Assembly (NCBI GenBank): GCA_964019415.1
Contig: OZ025881.1
Coordinates: 2,639,280-2,703,279, forward strand
From: Ianthella basta
Taxonomy: Eukaryota; Porifera; Demospongiae; Verongiida; Ianthellidae
Reading direction: 5' to 3'
DNA: 64,000 nucleotides
Shown: positions 12,471 through 26,075 of the stretch, one piece after another
Position numbering within the stretch: the first letter of the stretch is position 1
Layout of the letters: every line of letters starts with the position of its first letter
Notes under the pieces: model-generated
Databases searched by the model: none
What the model was told of the DNA's origin: nothing
Seen by the model: only the letters and a program-made list of their open reading frames with translations
Made by a program: the position numbers and the translations under genes

Positions 12471-15400
12471 CTAATTGTGAATCCATCTTGGTTGTGCATG
12501 CACTGGCCCAACTTCAACAGTTACGGAACTAACAAGAGGGGCACCATCTTGTTCTGAGCCCTGTCCTTTGTCTCCATGATCAGAAGGTTTTGAATAAGGT
12601 GCTGAGTCATTCAAGCCTTCCCTAAACCACCCTCCACCAACACTATCATCATCATCATCACCACCACCTGCATGTACCAGGGAAGGTATTGACTCATTGT
12701 CAGAAGTCTGCTGTGAGGGACCACTGCTGAGGAGATGACGCCGTTCACCTTGTCCCTTTTCCTTGTTGCAAAACCTTTCTCTCACCTTTTGTACAATCCT
12801 GTATGTTAGCACACCGAAGAAGAAAATGTAAGGTACGATGAGAAGAATAGCAATGGCTGCAACGTATAATCCAGGGTTCAATCCTGGTTGCACATTTGTG
12901 TGGCCTCCAAGGTGTGCCAAGCAGCTAAGAACAATAATGTTGGTGAAAAGTAGGCAATCTATGACAAAGTGTTTCTTTTGTTGACAAGGTTGCATTAGAG
13001 CATGGATTAGCAGAAAGGAAACACCACATAGGATCTGAACAAAGTACAATAAATACTACTCAATGTTGAAGGCATCGTTGAAGTATATGAAAAGTCGGTA
13101 AACAAACCACATTCCTGCATAGAAGTGGTACCTTGCTTTGTAGTGACCTTGGAAGATGTTCAACAGATGAAACACAAATCGTCTATTGTAGAATCGATTT
13201 AACTTGTCACCTAGTCGTGTGCTGCACTTGGTAGCCACTTGTGGGAGAACAGGATAACTGAAGAGAAACAATGGAGGCAGGATCACACCAATCAGCATCA
13301 TTGCAATTGCAAGAACTCCAAAATATGCATGTGGATATCCAAAGAAAATCCAGTTCCCGTTAAAATACGCTCTTATAAGACCAGTCTTGATAGTATTATT
13401 CCCTGTTGGCAAATTCAGAGGCCCAGGTGTCAGGATGTGCAGGGAAATAGTAGCTAACTTTCCATATGTGAGGACCAAACAGGTTGCAATGCCATGTACC
13501 AGAGAGGTTCTCTGAGCTAGCAGCTGTCGGAATCTGTAGAAGAATAGGTTCACCTTGACGCAAAAGTTGTGGCAGCAACGGCAGCACCATCCTCGATCCT
13601 GGCAGTAGCACAATACCCATACAAATACAATCAAAAGAAAAGGATAGAAAGCAAATATGTAGTCTAGGGCAAGGGCCTCGAGTGGGGAGTGAAGTTCTGA
13701 CACACAAAAGACGTGGCTCCATGAATCGGGAACTAAACGGCCAAACTGCAAACTCCAAAATTCATAAGGAATTAGCAGGTACTGTAAAATACTATCTTCA
13801 TCACAAGCACAGTACTGCATATTCAGAGAGAGTGCAACTTGGTTGAAGAATACAAAAGAACACAAAGAGCCCCCAACCACATTAAAGTCAAGCAGTAGGA
13901 CTATGGCTATGACCAGAGTGGAAAGGAAGAGCTGCAAGGTGAACCACAGCACCCACGCATAAACAGAGGATGGCTCTCTGCATTTTTCACTTCCACATTC
14001 AAAAGTAGGAGCTATTGAAGTTAGGATTACACCATAGGTGCAAGTGCCACACAGCACACCTTCATGAAATGAATGGCAGGTTCCTTTTACTGGGTTTGTA
14101 AGGTTCAGTGGAACATTTCGACTTACACTGGATTCACTGACATTGCAGTATGGGCAATCGCCTGAGACAAGCTGATGATGTGGCGGACCAATATACCCTA
14201 CCCAGTAGTGATTGTTACGGAAGAGCTCAATCTTGTTTCCATCATTATAACAAACGATCCCCTGTAGGTAACCAGGAGAGGAGCTGTTACTGCTACAGTC
14301 ACATCTGTCATACGACACAGTGCCCTCTTCGGATGAGAGTGGGATGGGGTTGACTGTGGAGGAATTCACATTAGTAGTCCCAGGAGGACATGCAGTGATG
14401 GTTGCATTGAAGTGAAACACCATGACAGGATCAGATAATGTGCGGAGTTCCACCTCACGTCTTACTTCTTCCTCAATGCCTTTCTTCTTCACAAACGATA
14501 TATCCCGTACCATGTAGGTGTAATCTGAGGACACCTGTATGTTTTCTTCAGTAACATTAACGCTACTCGCCTTCACAGTGGCATAGAAAGGAACAGTAAC
14601 TGAATTGTTGAAGTCGTCAACAGGATTAAAGTTGTGATGAGCATTCAAGTCAATCAGCTGACCAGGAAAAGTGGTTATGTTAATTTCACCACCTCTTGAT
14701 AAAATTTTCGATGCACCAGTCAAGATAGAGCCATTTCCATCATTATATTCGAAAGCTTTCCAAACAGGAGGTCGAAAAACACTCTCTCTGACAGAAAGGC
14801 TGTCATTGACAGATCCACCTGAACTTCCCCACATACATGGGTATACTGATGACAAGTATATATCACTTCCCCCATTGCTGGCAGTGTTATTCACAAAATG
14901 CAACTTGCAATCCCACTCTGATGCATTCTTCCACCATTCAAAATAGCGAAACACACAGTCCCTAGATGCCAAGATCTGGTGTCCCCCAGAGGACTCAGAG
15001 TACACAGCTCCACCCTTACCAGCTGCTCTGTTATTACTGAATAACAAATCAGATCCATTAAACAGGGTCAACCAGCCACTGGCATAAACAGCAATGCCGC
15101 CTCCATGGCCAGCATAATTAAACAAAAAACTAACCCTGGCATTGTGTATAAAATTCACTCCAGTACCAACCACTGTGATAGCAGAGCCGATGTTATTTTC
15201 AAATATGCAGATTTCTTCTAAATCAAACTGTACCCCATAGCTGTAAAAGGTTCCAAGCCCCATCATAAACAAATGTTTCCGACTGTAGTCAACAGAATTG
15301 TTTAAAAATACACACCCATGAACTTTCACTGTTGGGTGCACACCTGTGCTAACTAGACTCCACGGAAGAAGGGACACAGCTGAGCCAATACGAGCCACAT

Positions 15401-16652
15401 TTTTATCAAAAGTGCATAACATGAGCATAAGCTTATTGGAAGCCACAGATACATTCTGTTCCCGCCCAGTAAGAAAGCTCACCCCACCACCAAATAAGGC
15501 TTTATTCCCAACAAAGGAAGAGGCAACAATGTATATTTTATTCCCAGAAATTGAATCAGCCTCATCATACAAAAGTAATGCAAGTCTGAGACCTCCTCCA
15601 CCCCCGCCATCTGCATGGGTGCTTTCATAGCAAGTGTTATTGTGAAAATAGCTGAAAATGACAATAAAGATGTTCTTTTGTGCTCTGTCATGAAATTCAC
15701 AGAACAATCCACCACCAAAACTGGCCTGGTTACCATAAAAATGACAACCTGTGAGACTGATGATATTATTTGATGAATTTCCACTGAAATATATTGCCAT
15801 TCCTCCTCCTCTGCCAAATGACTGATGGATGAATTGTCTTGGAGTGATGAACTGTGTGTCATACTGTGAGATTGTGCGAGCAGTGTTATTGGTGAAGTAA
15901 CAGTCACTGATTAAGTACTCCGCATCTGAGAATTTTTTGCCACATTCATCGTCATCATAGTGACCAGGAGGGCAGTAAGGAAACTCAATGTTCACACCAC
16001 CACCACCGTACAGGGTGCCTGTCATGTTCTCAGGAATACCATTGTGATGAAACACTGATGAGGTGATGTTCACTCTGCCACCTGTCTCATACAGCACCAG
16101 ACCCACACCGATGGTCTCATTGATGTGGACATTCTCAATCACAACTTCTCTGCACCTCCAAATGTACAAACCAACCTGAAATGGAACAGTGTGCAGCTTG
16201 AACACATTGCCAATACTAGTGCTGGGTCTACTCTGTGAGCAATTGAAAAGAGTCAGGTCTGAGATCGTGAGGTTGGTCATAAACACAAAGGCAAGACCAC
16301 TTGCATTTGAGCAGTCTACTATCGTCTCCTCTGCACCTGACCCCTTCACCACCAGTCCATCAAGCTGGCTGAGTGGAGTGTTGTAAATGTTCCCAAGGTC
16401 TTGAGTCAAGTTGAAGGTGCCGGGTCCTATCAGGAACTGTGTCGAGTTGGTGATGGTGCAGTTGGTGAGGGCATAGTGCAGTGTTCCGCAGCTAACCTTT
16501 CCTTGTACACAAGTGGGGCTGTCTGTGCCATTGACGTTGACATGAATAAGCTTTGCGCAGTCGGCAGGCTCAGCAGCAGTGCACTGCACAACTACACATG
16601 CAAGAGCAATACAAAACAGCACATACGCATTCATGCTTCTTGAATCCACCAT
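12471..16652 (-). pseudogene. Beta-helix multi-span membrane protein, copy B (one nonsense codon)
   Basis: This is a single frame equal to the full-length copies except for TAG at 13058-13056, where the others have TAC (Tyr). The stop falls at residue 1199, in the loop between the membrane spans near 1176-1197 and 1199-1222. A truncated product would keep the whole ectodomain and about six spans but lose the last three spans and the roughly 105-residue tail. The remaining 192 codons are open in the same frame, so the lesion is one recent substitution or a base-call error. The signal peptide, DDDECGKK, FxxN/GGG ladder and Cys-rich linker are present. The tail (PSDHGDKGQGSEQDG, ending QPRWIHN) is of the B/B'/C type. 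The closest relative is B', which has Tyr here. Confidence 0.85.
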
Positions 16653-16735
16653 TTGGAGGGGGGGGGGGGCTCAGTGCCACAAGGCCTTCGCAGGTACAAC
16701 CTATATATACAAGCAGACGAGGTGGCATATAATAG
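16653..16735 (-). promoter_or_regulatory. Poly-C tract and TATA-like sites upstream of copy B
   Basis: A run of 12 C on the coding strand (16658-16669) lies just before the ATG. A gtatatatag motif (16701-16710) lies about 50 bases upstream, and tattatatgcc (16725-16735) lies further out. The promoter role is inferred. Confidence 0.4.
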
Positions 16736-19055
16736 CTAGCAGTTTAGATGGGGATCCAAGGCAACAAGTCATTCTGTTTGCACATTAAATTGTTCAATCT
16801 TATGTCATACAATCAGCAATATACCCTGTCCCATGCCAAAGTAGACTAATGATCAGTAGTGATAATGAGCAATCATGTAGCAGACAGATGCAATAATTGC
16901 AATGGTACGACATTCCAACCACGAAGGTCTTCGTCAGGTACAAAACCATGCAGGTTTGTACCTGACGAAGACCTTCTTGAGTTCTAACTTCTGCACAAGT
17001 GCACATCATGCCTGGGAGTCCCAAACTGAGGAATGTAAAGTGTCTAAGAGAGGGCTGTCTGTGAGTCACATGCACACTGCCAGATTAGCCATGTTTGTGA
17101 TTACATCATCGCATCGTACAATCAAATCCTCACTTTTAATGCCACAAACAAACAAACAAACGCACAGACTGGAAAAGATTAAATATATAAAGGATAGCTA
17201 TAGTGACTAGGATCTTTCCTAGTTTTAAAGTTATCAGGCCACCACCTGTCCCTATCCTCTCCTTACCACCCTTTTTCTTTGCCGCAACCAGCACACCAGT
17301 GTGGCTGTGCAGCCTCTGATTCCATGTTACTGTCACCTTATAAATGATAAGAGCTCCGTACGTGTACATATGTTGTTTGATGTAATTTTTGCAAAAGCCC
17401 CATGCCCAAGGTTTGAATAGTGATTCTATTTTCACGAAGCCCTCATATGTGTGACGATTTCATGAATTCTCGTTTAGTGCACAAGGTATGTCACTGTACA
17501 ATTTGCCTTGCTGCTGGTGTTATAGAGAGCTGTTGCCAAATAAAGGCATCTTCCTTCCATTTATACATTTGTATACACTCAATCACAGACAGACAGTCAT
17601 GCAGTTTTACATTGATTCCTACTCTTGAAATGGATGCTTTCCTATTCCTACTCTCAAAAATGATGCTTTCCTAATGAGCCCAATGCCCCCATACCCAGGT
17701 GAAGGCACTAGACCACAAGTAAGGGTATTTTATGCTATAACAGTGTGCACCTCATCAGAAAGGCACATTCCATGGTTAGGATTCTAAATGTCACAGTTAC
17801 AGAACCAAAACGTTAATCATGCTGTAGTGCAATGAGGTAATGATATTCATTTTGTACAGTGTGTTATGACAACTAATTCACTTTCATCCCTGCAGACATC
17901 TACCCGCACTGTCGCCTTCTAGTCTCCCAAGGCTGGCGCGTGAGACTTAGTCTCTCTATACACAAATCTGTGTGGTATAGCTAAGCAGAGAGGGAGGAGG
18001 TGGAGAGATTTCAAGGATTTGCAGGTTGCCTTAAGATACTCCTTTAACATAGCCTAAGGAAAGTATTCACTATTCAACAAGTGGTGTGACTATGTGATGA
18101 GAGGCAGGGTACATTGTTTGGAGTTGTAAAGCCAACCTTCCAAGGTTACCTCAAGTGGTTTACACTTGGACCACAGGACAAGCCATTTGCTACAGTATCG
18201 ATGGTGGAAAATGACACAAAATGCAGCACCATATGCATCAATAAGCTAAGAACTGGTTGACAGTATTCCAATTGTCTTAACCGATCGATTTGAAGAGGCG
18301 TGCACGAACACCATGAATCAGAACAACAGCATGTGCATGCCGAAGTATTTTCGCAGCATCTCCTAACTAGAGTTTGCTCTTGCTCTACCACTGGGGGGGG
18401 AGAGCCTGCTTGGAAGGGCATAGTTTGGTCAGTGAAGGTTGTAAGTAATCCAACACAGTTATGGCTGGGCGTCTCTGCTTCTGTGGGAAGTACGAAGGGA
18501 AATTCAAAGTTTCTTCCCATTCACCCTAACCCTAACCCAACATGGCGGCTTATCACCCTACTGCTTCTAAAGGTGACGACCGACCGGTGTACTAGAAGCA
18601 AGCGCCTAACTTTACTGCCAATTAATATGTAGCTAGGTGTTGTCACTACCGACATAGCACTGTAGCTGTGCTGGAAAGAGTAGCTTTTGGTAGTAAAGGA
18701 TTGCTTTCTTTGAGTGATCGGAAACACCCCACGTGATCAGAATTACCTCGGGTTAGCTTACATGGCCATCAGAGGAACTTACTAATCGTGGCGTTAACGT
18801 GTGCAGCAAACGTCCAAAGGGGTTTCGTTACAGCAGAGCAGTTGATTCCCAGCCAGTCAGGTTGACCTTGAATGCGGTTCACTGCCGGAAATCTTGCGAC
18901 TAAACAAAACAATGACCAATATCCGACAATATACCTTACTTCTTTTCCGCAGGTCTGACCATCCATGGGTAACGCCCACGCAGGAAGTGCAACTGCCTCC
19001 ATTTGACAAAGTATATAGGACCTTCAGCTGAATGAAGGGAATTCCCCTTGTGCAC
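16736..19055. other. Spacer between receptor copy B and AIRIM exon 1 of unit A'
   Basis: No gene is supported. It holds a perfect hairpin at 16924-16975, a (caaa)n tract at 17147-17160, the conserved pyrimidine-rich block (17211-17340), a B/C-specific segment (about 17840-18010), and a strongly conserved stretch at 18090-18760. That stretch contains two to three ccctaa units and an ATGGCGGCTTATC start near 18541. The AIRIM 5' flank begins near 18760. Relative to B' about 480 bases are missing near 18083. Confidence 0.5.
16924..16975. repeat. Perfect 21-bp inverted repeat, 10-base loop
   Basis: The arms 16924-16944 and 16955-16975 are exact reverse complements built on aaggtcttcgtcaggtac. B' carries the same hairpin at 36616-36667. 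The arm core ttcgtcaggtacaaa recurs singly at 40439-40453. Possibly a tiny MITE. Confidence 0.8.
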
Positions 19056-20290
19056 ATGCCGCGGTTCAGTACAGTTCGGCGATGTTGTAAAATCTGCAAG
19101 AAATCAACTTAACACTTGGAAAGAGTCCAGGCAAGGGATACAACTGCAAGTTTCGTCCCTAAAGAACCTCTCGGAACAACTCCAAAGTGTATCTTTGTCA
19201 AGAGACCAAGCCCTGTGTGGCAGCTTTCCTGAGCTGTCTGTAAGGGTCGAAGGGAAGATTATAAGTTCCATGCATCAGGCACTAGAACACATCAAGAGGA
19301 ACTGGTAAGGAACAGTGGACGTAGGCTGTGGTATAACGTACTTGAGCTGTTGGGGGCAAGTGCACAAGAATACACCAACCCCATCACCTATATAAAGTAA
19401 CTAGTAACTATAGTAACTATCATAGGATGACTAATCTTTAACTCCACTTTCCCATAGGCAAGTCAGGGTGTTCATTTGTATACTTTTGTGTATGTGAAAG
19501 TCACTCAGCAGTCACTGTTCCCCTAACCTGAGTGACAGTTAATATATAGTTCCTTCCCTCTTCGCAGGGCTGCTATGCAAGAAAGTGCTAGTACATTGGA
19601 GAGGCAAAGTCAGAAAGCTCAAGAATTGCTGGACAAGATCCATCAGCGTACGTCACAGTCTTTCTCAATTGTCGACCAAGCTGAGTGGTTAAAGGATACA
19701 GCCTTCTGCTGTCAAAGGGAGTATCCTATACATACATACATACAATGTGACCTGTTGGATCCAGGCACCAGTTGGGTCTTCTGCCTAGCCATGGGAAGAG
19801 AGCTGGCCACTCTAGACTATCTGCATGGTTCCCAGTTAGTGGTTGGAAGATAGCTACCACATTTTGTGCAACATTAACTGTCATTTGTACATAAACTGCA
19901 TGTAAACAGTAGCATGACTGTACAAAATATGTGCTCATAATACAATATGACACTAAGTATTGATCCTATTACATGCACTGATGTATGTGGCCTTAACAGA
20001 ATGCTATTGCAGACTTGCCAACAAGGAGGGACTGATTGAAAGTGTAGTGAACAGCCAGCTCTCTCTCAAAGAACTTAGCCATGTGTGTGAGGAGTGGGAC
20101 AGAGGAGTGGAAGGGATGGAGGCTCACCAGAGAGGTGTGTTAAATGGCTATCTTGCACACTGTACGTGTGTGTATGTACACTTGCACTAATATATATAAG
20201 AGCATGTTACATGAGCCCCGTTCTCTGCTGTGGTCTACAGACATTGAAGCATTCCTGGAGTACACCTGTTGGGCTATGGGCAATCAGTGA
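19056..20290 (+). pseudogene. AIRIM: AIRIM-like gene copy, unit A' (four exons, damaged)
   Basis: Exons are 19056-19304, 19568-19720, 20013-20134 and 20241-20290, all with canonical gt-ag sites in the same phases as the intact copy. Exon 1 lacks two single bases near its start (atgccgcgg, and cagtacag in place of caggtaaag), so the ATG is out of frame with the conserved heptad region. Exon 2 has a 27-base in-frame deletion after LLDKI. Exons 3 and 4 are intact. Without another start this copy cannot make the normal N terminus, so I call it a pseudogene. An N-truncated product from an internal start is possible. Confidence 0.8.
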
Positions 20291-20555
20291 CCCCAAACTG
20301 TTCCACACTCGGTGCCCTACAAGTCAGTTTACCATACCATGCACAGCTAGCACACACTGCCACTAATACACATACTGCAATGCCATCATAACTGTATACA
20401 TACAATTGTGTTATACACAATTCATCCATATGAGGCACTGTGTGTAGTCGGTGCATCACATTGTTGTTGTTCTATGTACATTATGTAATACCTGCAGCTG
20501 TGCATATCACACATTCCAGGGTGTGCTCTCCCTCCTCCCACAACAGGGTATACAT
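20291..20555. other. 3' flank of AIRIM copy, unit A'
   Basis: Identical in layout to 595-859, with the same loss of the distal CHTF8 exon. No gene. Confidence 0.6.
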
Positions 20556-20627
20556 TAGTTGATCTGAATCCTGATCAGTGACAAGGTTAACATCCATTGC
20601 TGTGTCTTCCTTGTCCTCCAGGGCAGC
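20556..20627 (-). pseudogene. CHTF8: CHTF8 last-exon stub, unit A'
   Basis: This is the twin of the stub at 860-931: an acceptor followed by about 24 codons of the CHTF8 last exon on the minus strand, then abrupt loss of homology. Confidence 0.75.
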
Positions 20628-21838
20628 CTGAGTGTATATAAACCATATTATGCATTAAAGCACACACATTCACACTGTACATAAATACATCAATTGCATA
20701 CATACACTACACAGACTTTGTCAACTCTAGATCATGTGTATAATGACTGTAAAGTTATTATAATTATAACCCCAATCCAGCATAATTATCATTTATATTA
20801 CAGATGATCCGGCCATTATACGTAAATCATAGATAAATGTCATTTAATGAGTTGAATGTAGTTATTGTCAGTGCCCTAACGCACCCTACACTTCACGTGT
20901 TGAGCTAGCAGAAGTGATGTAATGTCAGACAGTGCAAATGGCGCCATGGTCACTGCATACTAAAACTGAAATGATAGGCTTACTATGGCAAACAAATACA
21001 CTGAGTGTAAGTATTGTCCTTGACTGCCATGACTTTGACTGTGTCTGCAGTGACTGGAAAGCTCTGTCCTGTTTCAGGTTTTTTTCTCCGCCATTAAAGC
21101 GTGATAAGGGTGTTGGGCCATTTCTCCAGGTGTTCTTTATGTGCTGGCTAAAGACAGCATGACATCACTTCCACTACTGGAATATCTCAGGTGTCGCAGG
21201 AGTATCTCAGGAAACAGTATGACATCATGCACTACCACTTCCGGAAGCACTGATGACATCACTGCCATACTACAGGTGCCAGCCATGCACTGGAGCACCT
21301 AGGGGGTTGACCACTCCCTTAAAGGCAAACGAGGCTCCTGCCCCCTATGGGGCAGCTCCTTGGGGTAAAGCTAGCTAGGTTACTGGCAGGTAAGCTTGCA
21401 GTCAATCAATCCTCGGTATAATATCTCATCTCTTAGGTAGGAAGGGGATTGATGCATGACATTAATTGTAATTTTATATACATGCAGGATTTCAATTGGC
21501 GTTTCGAATTCAACTATGCACACTTGGAGCAATGGAACATGCTTGCCCCCAATGGCCATCACGCCATCATGCTTAAGGCCAACTTTTGATGATCATTTGT
21601 TCATCAGCTGTATCTCTAAATAATATGACTTGAACTGACACTTGCAAGCAACCATGAAGCAAATTACTTTGGGAATCAAACTGCAGTCAGTTGGTACATT
21701 ATACCAAAAGTATAATTATACGATATACATTCCATGCATGAAAAATAGTATTAATGTGTGCTAGGTGTATATACAAATAAGTATGCATCATAGCCACAGT
21801 CATGTAACGGTCACAGAGTTGTGGACAGCAAATTTGTT
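20628..21838. other. CHTF8 intron remnant, then 3' flank of receptor copy A'
   Basis: Nearly identical to 932-2142; one difference seen is A to G at 21525. No gene is visible. Confidence 0.55.
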
Positions 21839-24800
21839 CTAGTTGTGAGTCCATCTTGGTTGCACCGGCCGGACATCAACAGTTACAGAACTAACAAGGG
21901 GGGTACCATCTTGTTCAGAGCCTTGTCCTTCATCTTTGTCTTCAGAATAAGTCTCTAAATGAGACTGTGAGTCGTTCAAGCCTTCCCTAAACCACCCTCC
22001 ACCAACACCATCATCATCATGACCAACACCACCTGCATGTACCAGAGAAGGTATTGACTCATTGACAGAAGTCTGCTGTGAGGGACCACTACCAAGGAGA
22101 TGACGCCGTTCACCTTGTCCCCTTCCCTTGTTGCAAAACCTTTTCTTCACCTTTTGTACAATCCTGTATGCTAGCACACCGAAGAAGAAAATGTAAGGTA
22201 CGATGAGAAGAATAGCAATGGCTGCAACATATAATCCAGGGTTCAATCCTGGTTGCACATTTGTGTGGCCTCCAAGGTGTGCCAAGCAGCTAAGAACAAT
22301 AATGTTGGTGAAAAGTAGGCAATCTATGACAAAGTGTTTCTTTTGTTGACAAGGTTGCATTAGAGCATGGATTAGCAGAAAGGAAACACCACATAGGATC
22401 TGAACAAAGTACAATAAATAGTACTCAATGTTGAAGGCATCGTTGAAGTATAAGAGAAGGCGATAAACAAACCACATTCCTGCATAGAAGTGGTACCTTG
22501 CTTTGTAGTGACCTTGGAAGATGTTCAACAGATGAAACACAAATCGTCTATTGTAGAATCGATTTAACTTGTCACCTAGTCGTGTGCTGCACTTGGTAGC
22601 CACTTGTGGGAGAACAGGATAACTGAAGAGAAACAATGGAGGCAGGATCACACCAATCAGCATCATTGCAATTGCCAAAACAGCAAAATATGCATGTGGA
22701 TATCCAAAGAAAATCCAGTCACCGTTAAAATATGCTCGTGTAAGACCAGTCTTGAAAGCATTATTTCCTGTCGGCATATACAGAGGCCCAGGAGTCAGGA
22801 TGTGCAGGGAAATAGTAGCTAACTTTCCATATGTGAGGACCAAACAGGTTGCAATGCCATGTACCAGGGAGGTTCTCTGAGCTAGCAGCTGTCGGAGTCT
22901 GTAGAAGAATAGGTTCACCTTGATGCAAACGTTGTGGCAGCAACGGCAGCACCATCCTCGATCCTGGCAGTAGCACAATACCCATACAAATACAATCAAA
23001 AGAAAAGGATAGAAAGCAAATATGTAGTCTAGGGCAAGGGCCTCAAGTGGGGAGTGAAGTTCAGACACACAAAAGACGTGGCTCCATGAATCGGGAACTA
23101 AACGGCCAAACTGCAAACTCCAAAATTCATAAGGAATTAGCAGGTACTGTAAAATACCATGTTCATCACAAGCACAGTACTGCAGATTCAGAGAGAGCAC
23201 AACTTGGTTGAAGAATACAAAAGAACACAAAGAGCCCCCAACCACATTAAAGTCAAGCAGTAGGACTATGGCTATGACCAGAGTGGAAAGGAAGGGCTGC
23301 AAGATGAACCACAGCATCCACGCACCAGCAGAGGATGACTCTCCGCATTTTTCACTTCCGCATTCAAAGGTAGAAGTTAGGGTTACACCATGGGTGCAAG
23401 TGCCACACAGCACACCTTCATGAAATGAATGACAGACTCCTTCTACTGGGTTTGCAATGTTGAGGGGAACAATTTGATTTACACTTGATACACTGACATT
23501 GCAGTATGGGCAATCGCCTGACACAAGCGGAGTATGATGTGGTGGACCAATATACCCTACCCAGTAGTGATTGTTACGGAAGAGTTCAATCTCGTTTCCA
23601 TCATTATAACAAATGATCCCCTGCAGGTAACCAGGAGAGGAGCTGTTACTGCTACAGTCACATCTGTCATAGGACACAGTGTCCTCTTCGGATGAGAGTG
23701 GGATGGGGCTGTCTGTGGAGGATGTCACATTAGTAGTTCCAGGAGGACAAGAAGTAATGGTGGCATTGAAGTGAAACACCATGACAGGATCAGATAAAGT
23801 GCGGAGCTCCACTTCATGACTTACATCTTCCTCAATGCCTTTCTTCTTCACAAATGATATATCCCGTACCGTGTAGGTGTAATCCGATGACACCTGTATG
23901 CTTTGTTCAGTACCATTAACATTACTCACCTTTACAGTGGCATAGAAAGGGACAGTGACTGCATTGCTGAAGTCATCAACTGGATCAAAGTTGTGAACTG
24001 CATTCAGGTCAATCAACTGACCAGGGAAAGTGGTTATGTTAATTTGACCTCCTCTTGGTAAAATATCTGATGCACCAGTCAAGATAGAGCCATTTCCATT
24101 TCCATATTCAAAGGCTATCCAAACAGGAGGCCGAAAAACACTCTCCCTGACAGAAAGGCTGTCATTGACAGATCCACCTGAACCTCCCCACATACATGGG
24201 TACACTGATGACACATATATATCATTTCCTCCTTCGCTGGCAGCATTGTTCACAAACTGCACATTACAATCCCATTCTGATGCATTCTTCCACCATTCAA
24301 AATAGCGAAACACGCAGTCTCTAGATGCCATGATTTGGTGTCCCCCAGAGGACTCAGAGTACACAGCTCCACCCTTACCAGCTGCCTTATTAAAGCCAAG
24401 AACCAATCCTGATCCATTATAGAAAGTGATCCAGCCACTGGCATAAGCTGCAATACCACCTCCATTGTGAGCATAGTTGTCAGTGACAAAAACATCAGCA
24501 TTAGGCTTAAAATTAACTCCAGTGCCAACTACCGCAATCGCAGAGCCATTGTTGCTGTCAAAAAAGCTGTAGTCTTCCATATCAAACTGTATGCCATAGC
24601 TGTAAAAGGTTCCCACTCCCAGCATAAATAAATGGTTGGGGTTGTAGTTGACTGAGTTGCCTTCAAAAGTGCATCTCTGCACTATCACTGTTGGGTGCAC
24701 ACCTGTGCTAACTAATTGCCACGGTAGGAGGCACACAGCAGAGCCAATACGTGCCACATTTTGTACAAATTTGCACAAGTCCATTGTAAGATGATTGGAA

Positions 24801-26010
24801 GCCTCAAACACATTCTGTTCACGCCCAGTTAGGAAGCTCACTCCACCACCAAATAAGGCTGTATTCCCAATAAAGTCTGAGGTACCAATGTATATTTCAT
24901 TCCCAGCAATAGAGTCAGCTTCATCGTACAAAAGAAAGGCAAGTCTGAGACCTCCTCCACCCCCGCCATCAGGTTTGGTACGTTTATAGCAAATATTATC
25001 TTGAAATAAGCTGAGATTGACAGAGAAGTTGTTCTTTTGTGCTCTGTCATGAAACTCACAGAACACTCCACCACCAAAACTGGCCTGATTTCCAATAAAA
25101 TGACATTCATTGACATTGATGACATTGTTTGATGAGTTCCCACTAAAATATATTGCCATTCCTCCTCCTCTGCCAAACGATTGATGGATGGATTGTCTTG
25201 GAGTAATGAACTGTGTATCATACTTTGAGATGATGCGGGCAGTGTTATTGGTGAAGTAACAGTTGTTGATCAAGTACTCTGCACCTAAGGATTTTTGCCA
25301 CATTCATCGTCATCATAGTGACCAGGAGGGCAGTAAGGAAACTCAATGTTCACACCACCACCACCGTACAGGGTGTCTGTCATGTTCTCAGGAATACCAT
25401 TGTGATGAAACACTGATGAGTTGATGCTCACTCTGCCGCCTGTCTCATACAGCACCAGACCCACACCAATGGTCTCATTGATGTGGACATTCTCGATCAC
25501 AACATCTCTGCACCTCCAAATGTACAGACCAACCTCAAATGAAACAGTGTGCAGCTCGGACACATTGCCAATACTAGTGCTGGGTCTACTCTGTGAGCAG
25601 TTGAACAGAGTCAGGTCTGAGATCATGAGGTTGGTCATATTCACAAAGGCAAGACCGCTTGCATTCGAACAGTCTACTATCGTCTCCTCTGCTCCTGACC
25701 CCTGCACTACTAGTCCATCAAGCCAGCTGAGTGGAGTGCTGTGGATTGTCCCTAGGTCTTGAGTCAAGTCGAAGGTGCCAGGTCCTATCAGGAACTGTGT
25801 CGAGTTGGTGATGGTGCAGTTGGTGAGGGCATAGTGCAGCGTTCCACAGCTACCGTTTCCTTGCAAGCAAGCGGGGCTGTCTGTGCCATTGACAGCGATT
25901 TGGATAATCTTAGCGCAGTTGGCAGGCTCAACAGCAGTGCATCGTGCAGCCACCCATGCAAGTGCAGCACAGATCAGCACATACACATTCATGCTTCTTG
26001 AATCCACCAT
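21839..26010 (-). pseudogene. Beta-helix multi-span membrane protein, copy A' (frameshifted)
   Basis: The two translated parts (codons 1-241 at 26010-25285; 1,154 codons at 25303-21839) are identical to those of copy A, including the one-base loss after DDDECGK. The offset from copy A is constant at 19,696 across the gene. Sharing the lesion means it predates the duplication, or the two are one locus assembled twice. The domain layout is as in the intact copy at 32184. Confidence 0.8.
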
Positions 26011-26075
26011 TCAGAGGGGGGGGGCAGTGCCACAAGGTCTTCACAGGTGCAACCTGCAAGGTGGCATATAGAAAC
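26011..26075 (-). promoter_or_regulatory. Poly-C tract and TATA-like site upstream of copy A'
   Basis: The coding-strand C-run is 9 long here (26016-26024) against 10 in copy A, one of the few differences between these twins. The ctatatgcc site is at 26065-26071. Role inferred. Confidence 0.35.

Noticed and set aside
18527-18540. Telomere-like ccctaa repeats, also at 38690 and 49268
   Set aside because: Only two to three units, embedded in a block that recurs in three array units; not a telomere.
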